Notes under the pieces: generated by a model
Told to the model about the DNA's origin: nothing
The model's input: the letters and a program-made list of their open reading frames with translations, nothing else
Databases searched by the model: none
Source of the DNA: Lunularia cruciata
Lineage: Eukaryota > Streptophyta > Marchantiopsida > Lunulariales > Lunulariaceae
DNA: 64,000 nt
Direction of reading: 5' to 3'
Assembly: GCA_948567375.1 (NCBI GenBank)
Contig: OX419759.1
Coordinates: 55,828,593-55,892,592 of the forward strand
Program-made: the position numbers and the translations under genes
Part shown: piece after piece, positions 1 to 13,169 of the stretch
Layout of the letters: each line of letters starts with the position of its first letter
Position numbering within the stretch: the first letter of the stretch is position 1

Positions 1-285
1 GAAAGGATTTTAGCTATATCATGTGCTAGAAGAAAAGAAGATGATCTAAGGCACCAGTACCAGTGACGAAGGATTTTATCCTGGAGATGGAGTGTGTTGA
101 GTTTCTTCTACAACAGGAAAATTCAAGTGACAGTGGATGAAGCGATGAAGTTGGGGCTCTCTCGGAAATTCTGATATTGTTTCGAGAATGTTCGGAATCC
201 GCTCAAAGGGAGGAAGCTGATCAACAGCTGCAGGGGATTTAAAGTTGGAGGGAGGAAGAAGAATTTGTGAAGTGGAAAATTGGAG
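1..285 (+). promoter_or_regulatory. 5' leader / proximal promoter of F2KP
   Basis: Sequence upstream of the F2KP ATG, truncated by the window edge. It is purine-rich near the gene (GGAGGGAGGAAGAAG around 248-262), as plant leaders often are. I see no TATA box that can be placed with confidence, and the transcription start is unknown. Confidence 0.35.
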
Positions 286-3200
286 ATGGGGAATACTCGA
301 TCGAGGGAGGAGCAGTTACTGATTGATGGGGACGGGGACAGGGAGCCCGGTTTTGATAAGCAGCTTTTCCTGTCCCTGAAGGTGCACCAAACTGAGGGCA
401 ATGTCATGCCCACTGATTACTCGCCCTACGTCACCGGCTCTCTGCCTTGCCTGGGTAGTTGGAACCCCTCCAAAGCGGTATGTATGCCCATCCCCTCCTC
501 TCTTCAGGTGAATTGATTCATGCATACTAGGGCCTCGTCGATTTGCGAATGAACCACCAACCCACCCCACCACCAAAAGCGAGCCTTAAGGCCCATCGGA
601 AATTCGGATCAGGGGAGTAGCATACTGTATGTGAATTGTATGTGGAAAATTTCGTCGTGCCGAAAAGCAGTCATGAAAATTTCTCGCTTTTTACCCAGTA
701 CTCCACGTCGGACTCCTCGTGCATGAGCTCTGGATATCACTTTCACTGATTAGTTCTTTTCCACGTTGAATTTCGAATTGGAGCTCACACAAAATGACTG
801 ATTGCTACTGTTTTCCATGCTTCAAGTGTGTTGACATTCTGCATCTGTTTGAGCAACTAGGGTGGGAGGTGGAAAATCACATTCTTCATCGTCAAAATCT
901 CGTTGATCAGAATTTTTCTGGAACTCTGGGTGCGATTGTTTGGTATTATGATCCCAACTCAGTAAAACTCTTTAGAAATTTGACATTCTGTAAATCGGTT
1001 GCTTTTGGTGCCAAACAGGTTGCGCTGGATCGAGAAACTACCAGCATGTGGGAGCTCGATTTCGTCATACCTGGTGATCACGGTAAACTTTTTTCCACAT
1101 AATCGTTCTTCGTGAGTTTTATACTTTAGTAGTACCAACCGGTCAATTTGCCACAAGGGATACATCGTGTTTGTAAGTTTTCTTCATCTCAAGGAACGAC
1201 AAATTGAAATTGCAGCCTCGGAAATGTGTTTCTATCTTGGGATATGTGGGACCATAAAGAGCGTATTATAAGGCTGGAGCCAGCCGAAGTTCGCGGGCAA
1301 TCCTCAGGATGGGCAAGGAATGAATGGATGCCAAATCCATCTGTTGAAAGGAGGGATTGGAATGCTTTGTGGGGTTGCCGATTCTTGAGGCACCCCGACC
1401 TTCAGAAAAGGGTTGGCCAAGTGGAAGAGGCGTGATAGTTACAGGAGGGGAGCTATCCAAGAAGTAGTTGGCACAATCATGTTCAGGAACAGTGCACTAT
1501 CAACTTGATTATGTTTGGAGAAGCCAAAGGGATTCAGTTTGCAAGAGGGCTCTTCACTACAAGGAAGCCTGGGGGCTTTGGGGGCCACAGGGTAAAGAGA
1601 GGATTGAAGAGAATGATTTGAACCTCGGGATGCAGAGTGGGGCAAAGTCACCCCCGTGGAGCTGGGACGAGAGGATAAGAAAAGTTCTGAGTGCTGTGCA
1701 TGTAATGAATGTGCAGATACACTGGAGTTTAAGTATCTTCTGAAGCCGAAGCATGACAAAGACTCGTACATTTTAGAGGATGGACCCAACAGAGTACTCA
1801 CGGGCGGCCGAATGGATAGAGAAGCACCGCCTACAGCTTCGTTTAAATTGCCCGTCGCAGACCCTCTAGAATTCCCTGTCACACTCAAGGCTGATCCTGT
1901 CTCTCCGTTCACGTTGGCCGCAAGTTGGAGATTGCATATGGAGAACTTGCAGTCGCACGGTTCCATGGTGCGGGGGATTCCGGATGTCAGCATAAGCGGC
2001 TTATCCCCCGCTCTTCCTCCCCGAAAGGTACTCCCCTTCCCGTCCCTTCCCTCCCATAACTCCACCTCCATTCCCTGCTTTTGTTCATATCTCAAACATA
2101 GGACAGACAAAATTGTCAGTAAACCATCCATCAGTACTTCTACAAATCTTTTCTGACATATTTTTACCTGATAAGGCTAGAGCTGAGAGCTACCCTTTTA
2201 CACTAAGCAGGACAAGTTTTGCGAGGGAGTTGTTTACGAAATTAGTTATAAGCTGTGGAATAATTCGTACAGTCCCCGTAATTAACTTTCGGTTGTGGTG
2301 GTTCTAGACTTCTCCAAGGACTTAGTGGTAGTACTTGCCTGCTACGGATTTTAATTAGGACCGATTTCTGTTTGCAAACTAAATTAACCAGCCAGGTTTG
2401 TCTTTACACCACGTCTCCACCCACTATTGTATGTTCTGTCTCCCACATGACCTGCAGAGTGTTGTCGATTCAGCTGTCAAAATCTGCTGATGGCTGGAGA
2501 TCTTTCAGTTGTTTCTCTGAGTGTGTTTATTGGAAAACAACTGTGACAATTGTTGAGGTTCTTCCAGCCTACTGGGTCGCAAGCGCTGGAGCTAGACCTC
2601 GAGCACTACGAGATACCCACCCCGGTGTCTGGTCGAGAAAATCCAGGGGGTCAGTACGTCGCGAATGCGGCAGAGGATCCTCGTGGGCTGCAGCGCTCAG
2701 CTTCCGTGCCTGTTCCTCAGTCGGAAAGTCGTAACCGCATGATTAAGAGGCTGGACAGCAGTGGCTCCAGGGATCGCTGCGTCTCAATTAAGGTACCTAT
2801 AACTATAAACCCAGTCTGTAATTGGGTCCAATCTCTCAACGGGGAACCAATTTCGTGTCGAATACTGAGATGCTTTAGTAATGGGTGATGTGGGTGGTGC
2901 AGGATTTGGTGGTGTTGGGTGGATCTGAGTCGCCGCTTCCAACCACAGCGCTGCCCACTCCTGGCGAATGCAAGACAGTGGGAACGGACCCATTCTCGCC
3001 GAGGTTTACAGACCACCAGGGAATTTATGTTGACAAGGGAGTCGGCAGCTCTCCAAGGATCTTCAGAGTGAACTCGGACGTCACTGCAATGGACGGAGGA
3101 GATTTGCATCATGACGAGACTGAGGTACCTCACTTTCACAGCCTGTAACGTTCTAAAAGAAGTACACGACTGGGCTTCAAAGAAATTTGAAGTCTGAAGT

Positions 3201-6200
3201 TTGAACCTCCCACACTACTACCTTCTTGTTGCTGTTATGCGGATCGTAGGCGGACCCAGTGGTCGACATCCAATTCAGGAATAAGATTGTGTCTTTTCGG
3301 TTGAGATACTCTCTAGGGGGCCTAAAACTGGAATGAATTCAGTTAGCTAGCACGGGACGGTGGAGTAAATTGTCATTTATATCTGGCAGCATTTTCTGGA
3401 GCTGTAGAATTGACCTGGAAACTTAGTGCATCCTGAGCTTTTCTGAGACTCGCAGAATCCAACAAGGAAAAGCTGGAATCATCTGCCCTCCAAAGCTATG
3501 AGTGCAAACTACTTTCGTGAGCTTTCAAACATGCCATGCGAACTTCAGGTGATCAGCAGGACCTCGTTGCAAGTTCTAACGGACCGTAGAACAGCACATG
3601 GTACTGGTCGCTTATTTAAATAGGGATTTCAATCCTCAATTTCTTTGTTCATCTGCAGGATATGCCAGAAGCAGCTGGAGCAGTGGCCGCGGCAGCTGTT
3701 GCAGATCGTTTACTAGGGCCCAAGGAGCGTAGACAATTGGCAATTGTGCTGGTATGTTCAGATGATTGTTTTTGATTCCTCACTGTGGATGTAATTTTTA
3801 GGCAGACCTGTCCAGGATTGGGGAATTATGCACTATTTATTGATCTTTGGCACTTTGAAGTAGAGATTTTGTGTGCAATCTAACCATCTGTCTCCATAAT
3901 ATGTTTCCAAAGTATGATCAAATCTGTAATAAATTTCCCGTAGCTCGCGACCTTGGAGTTGCGCAAGTGAGATTGTTATGTCCAGCATTTTAAGATCTGG
4001 ACGGTGATACTCTATTGGACATATGGATTGGGTGGTGCAGGTTGGCTTGCCAGCTAGGGGCAAGACTTTTACAGCAGCAAAGTTGACTAGATATCTACGC
4101 TGGTTGGGTCATGACACGAAGCATTTCAATGTGGGCAAAGTAAGTGGCCACTTACAGTACCCTTTCTTCCAGTGACTACACATGTAAGTGCAGGACAAAT
4201 GCTTTCTCCCCGTCCTTTTATTTCCTAAAGCATCACTAAACTAAAATGTACAGCACTTAACTGATGTTTGCTCTGTGCAGTATCGTCGCCTCAAGCATGG
4301 GTGCAGTCAGGTACCTCAACCATTCTCCCACCGTGACCAGCATTTGGATTATGTGAAGTTTTAATTCGTCGACATGTTCTCAATTGCCAGTTTACCAGAA
4401 CTGTTGTATTTGCACATCTTTTCAGCTTTTGTCCTGACCTGTACTCTTTGAGCAGACTGCTGACTTCTTCAGAGCAGATAATCAAGAGGGTGTTGATGCA
4501 AGAAACGAGGTAGGTTATCAGCTCAACCAAGATATCTTATTTGTGTATCATCACATTATTGAAGTTTGTAAATCATTATATGTAGTGCTGAGGATCACTA
4601 CATGAGTTTGGCTTCAAGTCTCCGGATTGTAATGCTTTTTCCGCGATATTAATCCATGTGTATACATTCAACATATCCTATTCTTCTGTGAACAACAGGT
4701 AGCTATCCTCGCTATGGAAGATATGCTGTCGTGGATGTCAGAAGGTGGTCAGGTATGTTGATCCAACACTGCTGGATTTTGTGTAATCTTCTTTCCGTGT
4801 GGAGTGTTTTCTGTTCGGAGATATGATAGGGATTTCTGTAATGTGGAAATGATCAAGGAAATCGACACCATGATAGGTTGGTGTTTTCGATGCAACTAAC
4901 AGCACCAACGAACGAAGGAACTTGCTCATCAAATTGGCTGAAGGGAAGTGCAAGGTAATATTTCATGCAAAGATAATGTTTTATCAGCACCGAAGAACTT
5001 TCATGATTGATTGAAAGCTCCCCGTTTGTTCCCCCATGATTTTGCGTTTGCTTTCTTGAAATGTCTTCAAACCAACGAAGCTTGCGTGGCAAATATGTTG
5101 AGATTCTGGTTTGATTTAGTGTCTCGTGTTAATACGATCAGTTTGGCATGGATAATGTCGTCACAGATGAAATTTACGAGCTTAATTTGCGTTTACAGAT
5201 AATTTTTCTGGAGACAATATGTAATGATCGATCTGTAATCGATCACAATATTCGCCTAAAAATTCAGCAGAGCCCGGATTATGCTGATATGTGAGTTCAC
5301 CAAAGCCTCAAGGTCCTTGTCTGTTGTATCTTTAGGGCTTTATCCTTGTCTATGTATATCTTTTCCAGGTCACTTGTAAGAGACGGGACAGATGACATCT
5401 CCTGGTCTACTTGAAGCTTTCAGGATCAGAGTACTGATTCTTCTTTAAATGGAGTCTATTTGCAGATCGGATTATGAAGTTGCTCTCCAAGACTTTAGGA
5501 CACGGCTGGAGAATTACGAACGGGTACGTTTCAATATGTAAAGAACTCTCTGCTGGTTTCCTGGGATGCTGATCGTATTCCAAGTCCTCGTCTTGTTGGT
5601 TTCATGCCGGAGGTTATATGAGCTTTTTTGTAATCCCGATCCAGTTACATCTCTTATATGTGTTTGTCCGATCTTCGTCCTATGCCATATCATACAGGTT
5701 TATGAAACGGTCACAGAAGGTTCTTACATTAAGATGATCGACATGGTCAGCGGTCAGGGAGGTCAAATGCAGGTGAGAGCAGTCACTTCCCTGCTGTCAC
5801 TTTTTCTGTTTCTTGGCAACTATGACATCCTTTATTTGTCCGATGGATATTGCTCCATGCTACCTGATTTTAGTTACCCCTATGATTTGATGATTTAAGT
5901 ATGGACTTTGAAGAGATGGTGGATGCCTATTCGATCTTCTCAAGATCAGAGCTCTTTTCAATACGTCACGACCTTTCCTCAACAGCTTTCTCAGTGAAGA
6001 TTTGCATGAAATGCTGGTATTGCAGGTCAGCAATATAAGCGGATACCTTCCTGGCCGCATTGTGTTTTTTCTGGTACGTTGCAAACTGAGTTGTTGTATT
6101 TCCCGTCTGTTTCCCAGTTGTTACCTTTTCCTGTAAGCTCTTATTCTCTGAGCACAAGTTGCGGTCAGTTAATGCTTGGAGAAGATTGAGTCCACAGCAG

Positions 6201-8216
6201 AAGAAGTAACCTGTGAGATGCTTTCTTAACTATCCATACTTATCTAGTATCTTTTTCGTCGTACTTGTTATCTTAATGCGTGAGATTTGAATTCCAGGTA
6301 AACACTCATATCACTCCCAGACCTATACTTTTAACCCGTCATGGAGAAAGTGCTGACAACGTTAGGGGTCGAATTGGAGGTGATCCTGTCCTCAGGTATT
6401 TCTATCTTTTGCAACACCCCCTTACGCCCTTTGATACTGTCCAGGATAATGTACAAACTGCGTGCTGCACCTGATCTGTCACCATGCGTGAATCGGTCTA
6501 AAACTTGCACTTGCTCAATACTTCTCAGTGATCGTGGAGAGAAGTATGCGTCAAAGCTTTCGGACTTCGTGGAGAAACGACTAAAGAATGAGCGAACTGC
6601 TTCTGTAAGTTTAGAAGCATTGTTTTCCTACGGACTAGCCCTTGTCGAAATCAGAGCTAGTTCCAACTGATTGATGAAGTTCTGAAGTACGCTAGGAAAT
6701 TAAAGGGATATGGAGACACGAGCTTTAGGACGACTGCAGTATTCCGGGAGACAGAGATTCGTATTCTATTATAGGTTCATCTCCTAGATAGTGCAGTCTA
6801 CCCCAACCGTTTTGTATATCTAGTCTGTATTACGCTAAATAGCATGAATTGTATGTCACAGATATGGACAAGCACCCTGCAGAGAACTGTGCTCACTGGA
6901 CGGCACATTGTGGGGTTCCCAAAAGTGCGTTTCTTTCCATCGAATCCATGAACTCCACAAACCTAAATTTATGTTCGTACGTTTTGCTCAGGCCTATGTT
7001 TCTGGATTGTTTTCAGGTCCAACTTGTAGCCATGATGATCGAATACTTTACCTAATCCATGCGTACGATCTCGCAGGTACAATGGCGTGCTCTTGATGAG
7101 ATAAACGCAGGAGTGTGCGATGGAATGACCTACGAAGAAATCAAAATTGACATGCCCGATGAATATGCGTAAGCATTTTCTATCTCTCTTCACTCTTCCT
7201 TTGACTCATTACGACGCGGGCGAAATATATGCATTCGTAGGTTGAACCAACCCCTAAACTTACTACATATCTTCTTCCCCATTTGGACTTGATGTTTAAT
7301 CACAAGAGGCAGTTAATGTTCATGGTGGTTCAGAGTAGCATAAGGCTGCAGTTGCTTTGCTAATATCTGTTTTCACACGCTTGTTCAGGGCCCGAAAGCT
7401 GGACAAGTTGAGATATCGCTATCCTCGTGGAGAATCATATCTGGATGTTATTCAAAGGTATGAATTTAAATCCTGTTCTACCACTCCCAGGTCTTATTCA
7501 GATTCCATATGCTTTATGCAATTACTATCTCCCTATCCACGGTTGGCCTTTTTCTGATGCTCGTCTTTGCAACTGCTGTTTGTTGATATGCAGATTAGAA
7601 CCCGTCATCATCGAACTTGAAAGACAGCGATCTCCAGTTGTGGTTATTGCCCATCAAGTAAGTGGTCACTATGCCATCAATCAGTGCATTAACTTGCCAC
7701 ATTCCACTCCATATACTCTTCTGCTCTTCCCGCCCAGCTGTACCATGTTTGGACTCCTCTCCAGGAGCGTTTTATCAAAGTCCCTCCATTCAACTATTGA
7801 CTAAATTTGCTGTTCCCTTCAGGCTGTTTTGCGGGCTCTTTATGCATATTTTGCTGACAAGCCTCTCAAAGAGGTGCCACATATTGAGGTCAGTTACACT
7901 TTAGGGCTTTCATGTTTAACTTTCGGACACTTATAATTCTCTGGAAAGTGAGGATGTGAAGTAAACGAGTACCACGCTCTCTTCTTACAAGTACAATTTG
8001 GTCCTGGGAAACAGAGACCAGCGCTTAGTTGGCGATTACAGCTGGCACCCAAGTAGATCATGCTTGCAAAATGCGACAGTGTGGGTAAGAAGGCTGAAGC
8101 GGTGACTTTACTGATCTGCTGTGTGTTGGTGTTCGCAGATGCCTTTACACACTATCATAGAGATACAGATGGGGGTAACGGGGGTGCAAGAAAAGCGATA
8201 CAAGCTCATGGAGTAG
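286..8216 (+). CDS. F2KP: 6-phosphofructo-2-kinase / fructose-2,6-bisphosphatase, plant type with CBM20
   Basis: Bifunctional cytosolic enzyme that makes and hydrolyses fructose-2,6-bisphosphate, the signal that sets sucrose versus starch partitioning. I join 23 exons with GT-AG borders, all in phase: 286-477, 1019-1082, 1717-2027, 2568-2792, 2903-3124, 3659-3751, 4041-4139, 4281-4310, 4456-4509, 4699-4752, 4877-4954, 5199-5290, 5466-5523, 5698-5772, 6026-6073, 6298-6395, 6529-6604, 6862-6924, 7077-7168, 7389-7457, 7594-7657, 7823-7888, 8139-8216 (2301 nt, 766 aa). Seen: CBM20 at residues ~22-175 (GSLPCLGSW 51-59, [11 protein letters not shown] 105-115), a Ser-rich linker ~190-338, Walker A GLPARGKT 371-378, FDATNST 452-458, phosphatase RHGE 579-582 (catalytic His580), Glu652, His718, C-terminus KRYKLME. 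Length matches the roughly 745-aa plant family. ATG 286 is chosen because it gives MGNTRS, a Gly2/Ser6 N-myristoylation-like start; the TTG six bases upstream is not a plant start. Confidence 0.97.
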
Positions 8217-8980
8217 ATGGTTAGCAACTATGACCTAGACACTCATGATATCAGGTCATGTCATGTTCCATGGGATGGGTGTTACTTTTGAATCCAGGGC
8301 TATTATTCAGATGACGACGTTGGTGGAGATGGTTGGTCAAATTATGACAAGTAGAGCTGTTTCAGTAGGTAGTCGAAGGAAGGTTCGATTCGCATGATTG
8401 AGGAAGATTTCAATCATTTGCACCGCAATGGTTTGTATATTCATGATTAGGATCTGCGCAGGATGAATCAAAAGCATTTGAGGTACGTTATTACCGATAC
8501 ATCTTCTCTATAGCGAAAATAAGCAACATTTCAGACTTGCTTGGGTCTTGCGCTGCTAAACTGGCTTTCATCGGTGTAATCTACCACCTTTTTCCCTCCT
8601 TTCCAGCTCACGGAGTCTTCTTCCGTGAAGATGAGTTGAATTTTGTAATCCATAGAGCAGAGCTTTCTGTCAATAGTGATAATAACCAATCGAATACCAA
8701 CCTACTACTGGATAATTGCATGAATAGTGATGAAAATTCATGACCATTTTCATCATTTTTGCTGCTTATGGTGATATTTTTGAAGCAACGCAGCGCTGTT
8801 TGAAAGGTATGGATATGGTAAGAAACTAATTTGTTCGTCCAGTGGTAGCATCGTTAATGGGGTACGATGCCAACGAAAGGGGATCCTCAGAAGTTGTGCT
8901 GATCGCCAGATGCTTTTTGAGAAATGCAAGACTTGATATTCGCAGCAGCCATGGAGCAAACATCCCCAACTGTGTTATAG
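8217..8980 (+). other. F2KP 3' untranslated region and downstream spacer
   Basis: No conserved protein follows the TAG at 8214. The segment presumably holds the 3' UTR. Possible splice sites occur (AG at about 8461, then a GTACGT-like donor near 8482), so a 3'-UTR intron is possible but unproven. No polyadenylation site can be fixed. Confidence 0.4.
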
Positions 8981-8989
8981 CATTCACTT

Positions 8990-9411
8990 GTGTGCCAGGA
9001 TTGCTTCTCAGCATCAAAGCTATGTTTCGCTTCGTGAAATGCAAGAAAATGAATCACACTTCCATAATCCCGCATTCCAATGTCACCACGATTCTTGCAG
9101 GCAGAGCATGAAAAGCATCTTTATCACCTACATTTCGTTGAAACTCCTCCTTGTGAGGTCCCCAAAACGAAATGCCGTCAAAAACCGGTCCAAAACCCAA
9201 GTGATTCCCACAGCCATGGTAGACACACACTAAACTCGCAAACGGTGATCAGAATCGTCCCTCTCTATCCCTATCACGAGGGATAGAGTCGCTGCAGCTT
9301 CAACCATCGTTGTCTCTGCTCCGTGACTCCATCCAAGCAGCCCAATCTTCGTTGCATTAATTTTCCCGAGAAACGAGAAACTCCCACGCTGCCCTTGCGT
9401 CCACAACCCTA
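8990..9411 (-). pseudogene. Dienelactone-hydrolase-like alpha/beta hydrolase, broken and partial
   Basis: Read on the minus strand, three frames in series give the landmarks of the dienelactone hydrolase family. First is VVDARAAWEFL (from 9411), where an Asp-Arg-Ala-Ala helix precedes the strand to the nucleophile. Next, after a stop and frame change, KIGLLGWSHGAETTM carries the nucleophile elbow G-x-S-x-G with Ser near 9325. Then, in another frame, VCVYHGCG followed by a GDKD segment matches the strand/acid region. Last, FHEAKHSFD near 9018 is in the place of the catalytic His. There are at least three frame breaks and the N-terminal half is absent, so it cannot be functional. It lies antisense and downstream of F2KP. 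Assignment rests on motif order, not a search. Confidence 0.6.
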
Positions 9412-9426
9412 GTAGTGTTGGATAGT

Positions 9427-9502
9427 GTTTGTTCTTTTAGCAGTGTTGTTAGGTTGCAGTGTTGTTACAGAATGCAGTGTTGTTAGGTTTGTTCTTTTAG
9501 CA
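9427..9502. repeat. Short tandem duplication, 60-bp period
   Basis: The 16-mer GTTTGTTCTTTTAGCA occurs at 9427 and again at 9487. Between them CAGTGTTGTTA recurs three times. The array sits just upstream, in its own orientation, of the broken hydrolase and may mark the rearrangement that removed its 5' half. Confidence 0.75.
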
Positions 9503-12500
9503 CTGATTTAGTCTTACCCATAGGTTGCCATTTTATTTCTCTCATTTACTTTAGTCATATCTTGGTTTTCTTTCCCACTGAGATAATAAGTTTGACTAAA
9601 AATTTCCGGCTTTTCTTGATAATCCATTGTGCTACTTTGACTCGCTTACACGCGTGGTTGTGACAAGAATAAGGGTATTATGCTCGAATTCAACAAAGTT
9701 AATAAATTCATGAACCATATCCAATTTTCATAAAGCATATATAATGGCATCAACAATTCGGGGTCAGACTTTATCACACACATATGAAGATATCGACAAT
9801 ATGGGATGCTGATAAGACTTTTGCCAATCTTGTGACATTGAATGAAGGTAAAAGCAAACTCGTATGTAGGAGGGAATCTTTAACGGGTTAATTTAGTGAC
9901 CCGCTAAACATTCATTTAAATGCACTGGTCACTTGCATTGACGTGGTGTTAGGAAATCGACTTCGTAATAACGTGTGTATGATATTTCTATTTGATTCCA
10001 AAAGATTACTAACCTTCAGATGCCCCGCAGTGATATACTACACCGCTATTATATGCTATCCCGTTTATTAGAAGGGTCTTGTCTAGTCTAGCGGTTTTTC
10101 CTAATATACGAGTTTAATAAGCAATGTATATGTCGTTCACCTTAACGAGAAACTACTAGGCGAATCTTGCATGATCCAATAGGCAACCACCATCTCAAGC
10201 AATGGCCAAATCCTTTCACTTAGCAAGCTCTTCTTTTTAAAAGAGAAACTCCGATTCTGACGAGTATTGCTTTAGGATTATATTGTTGCCGTTTGTAAAG
10301 TAGCGTATGTTCGGTCAATTGTATAAGACCTTTCCTTACTTTAATGAAAGGGGTATTTCTTGTTCTTTGTTCTCTACAACTTGTAAGTTTTCTTATTCAT
10401 TTAATGCGCATTGTATCACAGTTTGCCGGGTAATGAAGGAGTATGTACTTCAGATGTGATGGTCGGAAAAGTTCATTAAAACAAACGGATCTCAAATAGA
10501 AAATGTGTATTTCAACTTCTATTTCCTTCAGTTTCGTAGCATGTTTTGAAAGTTTACTTCTGAATGTGAGATTATATATATTTGAAGTACGTTATTGTAT
10601 AGCTTCAATGGTACTCGTTTACTCGTTTGAATTGCTTGTAAGTGTTGAGGAGACCAGTTCCTGGTGATCTGAATTGCTTATGACACTTTCAAAGCTACTA
10701 CCAAAATGTAGATGCATAACCCCGGGTGACTGATTGATTACGTTCCAAGAGTATAAAATGATCATGATTTCAACTCGGACTCCATCACATTCTAGTGATG
10801 CGGTAAATTCAATCTTCAGGTTCCAATCTGAACGGTACACTTGACGATCTAGAATAAACTAGCTGCTTATCTTTTTCGTGATGCCTACTTTCACTTGCGG
10901 AAGAAACGAAAAAGGGTATTAACGAAACCTAAGAAGAGAAGAAATTAATTCCCTCATGTCCATTCCCGCACGACTTTCTACCGTTCCACCTCTCACGGCA
11001 GTTCGAGTTCTATTCGAGTGCGTATACGAGCAGAGTGGAAATAAACGAGCAGTCGCGATGTCAACTACTACTTCATTTCGAAGAGAACAGAGATAGAGTG
11101 CAGTAAGGAGCTTCAGTGGAATCCAGATAAAAAGATGAATGCGGTAGAGTGCAGGGAAGGGAGATGCAATCCTGTGCAGAAAAGCAAGTGAAATGCATGG
11201 CAGTGCAGAGAAGGATACGAAATGCAATGTGGTGCAGGCAAGTGGGGGCGAAGGGTTCCGGTGAAACAATGTGGTGGATAGAATAAGAATCTGCAGATCA
11301 GATGCCGGTGTGGCAAATTGACAGTAGGAGATCTTGGGTACGTATCATCCACTCCTCTAATGATCCTAAGTCAAGGGCAAACGTCCACTCTCTCTGTCTA
11401 AACCTCTCAAGTAAATCTTCAATTTCTACAAGATGGCTTGCCAGTGAAAAATGCATATTCCGTGATAATAGTTTCTGGAATCCAAACATTTGACATCGTA
11501 GATGTCAATACCTTCCACCCTGTTGAAGAACTCTAGGTCGCGGGACATCAAGATGTGCCGGGCATCTTCGGCGAACTCAGAAAAAATTTGCACTTATTTA
11601 ACATCTCTCTCCTCCGGTAGTACACAACTTCGCAATCCATTCTCCCGAATGCATGTGCTCTAAGTCAGTATCTAAAGAAGCAACGTAGATTGAATCATTC
11701 TCATAAAATAATTCCACTGAAAAAATGGCTGATATTTTCCCTGTCGAATTGGCAACTCATATGCTTAAAACACAATAGCTGTCATGAACATGACAAGCAG
11801 AAATACATGGATTCAGCGCTGATAACGATTTAGTGACACACTCCTATATTTCCATACCAGTACCATGTGAATCGATTCGCCTAAGCTAAAATCCTGACAA
11901 TTCAGCAGCTAACACTTAGATATATTTGTTTTGGTTACCCAGTTCTCCACCACCGTCGACGATACTTTGTAGAAGTTCTGCAGAATCACAACCTCAATGA
12001 GGGGTGCCATAACAGAAGATGGTTCTTGTATTCTTCAAGATAGCAATCATTTTGACATTTTGGCGATCCTTGTCGACCGATCTTCGATACTTGTCTGCAA
12101 GCTACCAATGTTTTCTTAATTATCCCCTCATGCTATGCCCGACCGATATTCTGGATTCGATTGACCCACTTCGGCGTCAGAAGATTGTATAGTACACTCC
12201 TCACTAACAAGTGGAGACGTATTCTGCCGTGAGTGTTGTCAATCTTTACGAAGGCGTCGAATGATAATATTAGCACACGCGAACTTGGAAACTCCACCGT
12301 CGGCCAACGTTGCTGCCAGATCGATCCATCTGGAAACGTCCAAGTGCGTCTTGAACGTCCGAACGATCTTTCAATTGAAGACCATGGAAGAAGGCAATGT
12401 CTAGAATTATTCTCGGGCCGGAGGATGCCGGTTGAATTCGTGAACGGAAGAATTTTTCTGCCGCAAACCTATCGTGGCGATCAACCAAATGCATAAACAG

Positions 12501-13150
12501 TAATTTAAAAGGAAACATAGGGCCAACTCTCGTAGACCAGATATCAAAAATCATCTCTGAAAGAGTTTATTTACCTTGTGCTTTCTCTGCCCTCATTGTC
12601 TATTCAACTGCGCTGACATATTTGGACGCTAATCATGAAAAGTTGAACACAGATGTGCATCGAACCTGTAAGCTGGAAAAGAATGATTCATTGTATTAAT
12701 CACAAAAATCCGGGATGTATTAAGATCTATACCTACAACAAGCAGATTCTCGTAATTCATTCTTACCTTCGTGCCGGTAGGGAAACTCCATTCTAAATTT
12801 TGAGCGTTAGGTTCGTGTCCTAGAGAAGTCCTGATGCAATAACAGCCAGATTCATGAGCGACTGAGATTTTGCGTGACCTAGATATGGGGCAAGTCTGCA
12901 ATGATAAAGAGCAGTTTTGGAATAGAAGCGACTGTTCTACAGCAGACATGTAAATATTGTGAAATACCATAAAATCTATATCTTAGAGATTGCAGAAACA
13001 ATGAATTAGAAACGCGCTGGGATAATGCATTACGAAAGGTCTCAGCGTCGGACAACAGAGTCCATTTTGAGTTCATCAAAGATTTAAAGTTTTTCTGACA
13101 GGAAGCAGCAATGGCAATTATCTACAAGTTAACATGGAGTTACAACAGAT
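9503..13150. other. Gene-poor stretch, no recognisable gene
   Basis: No protein family recognised on either strand. Two minus-strand stretches have a coding look but no identity: about 11580-11302, whose frames hold FAEDARHILMSRD and then, after a shift, VEIEDLLERFRQREW; and about 12970-12270. Around 11140-11240 the hexamer GTGCAG recurs about five times at irregular spacing. These may be remnants of dead genes. Confidence 0.5.
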
Positions 13151-13169
13151 GGAGTGATCAAGGACTTCT

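Noticed and set aside
794-1102. Plus-strand 102-codon frame as a separate gene
   Set aside because: Only its 3' part (1019-1082) is real, as exon 2 of F2KP; the rest is intron 1.
1439-2131. 230-codon minus-strand open frame
   Set aside because: It lies opposite exon 3 and flanking introns of F2KP and has no family signature; it is a shadow of the coding strand.
8370-8395. GGTTCGATTC as a tRNA box B
   Set aside because: No matching box A or cloverleaf upstream.
9263-9288. 10-bp perfect hairpin CTCTATCCCT-ATCACG-AGGGATAGAG as a regulatory stem
   Set aside because: It falls inside the broken hydrolase coding sequence, and a palindrome of this size is expected in such a window.
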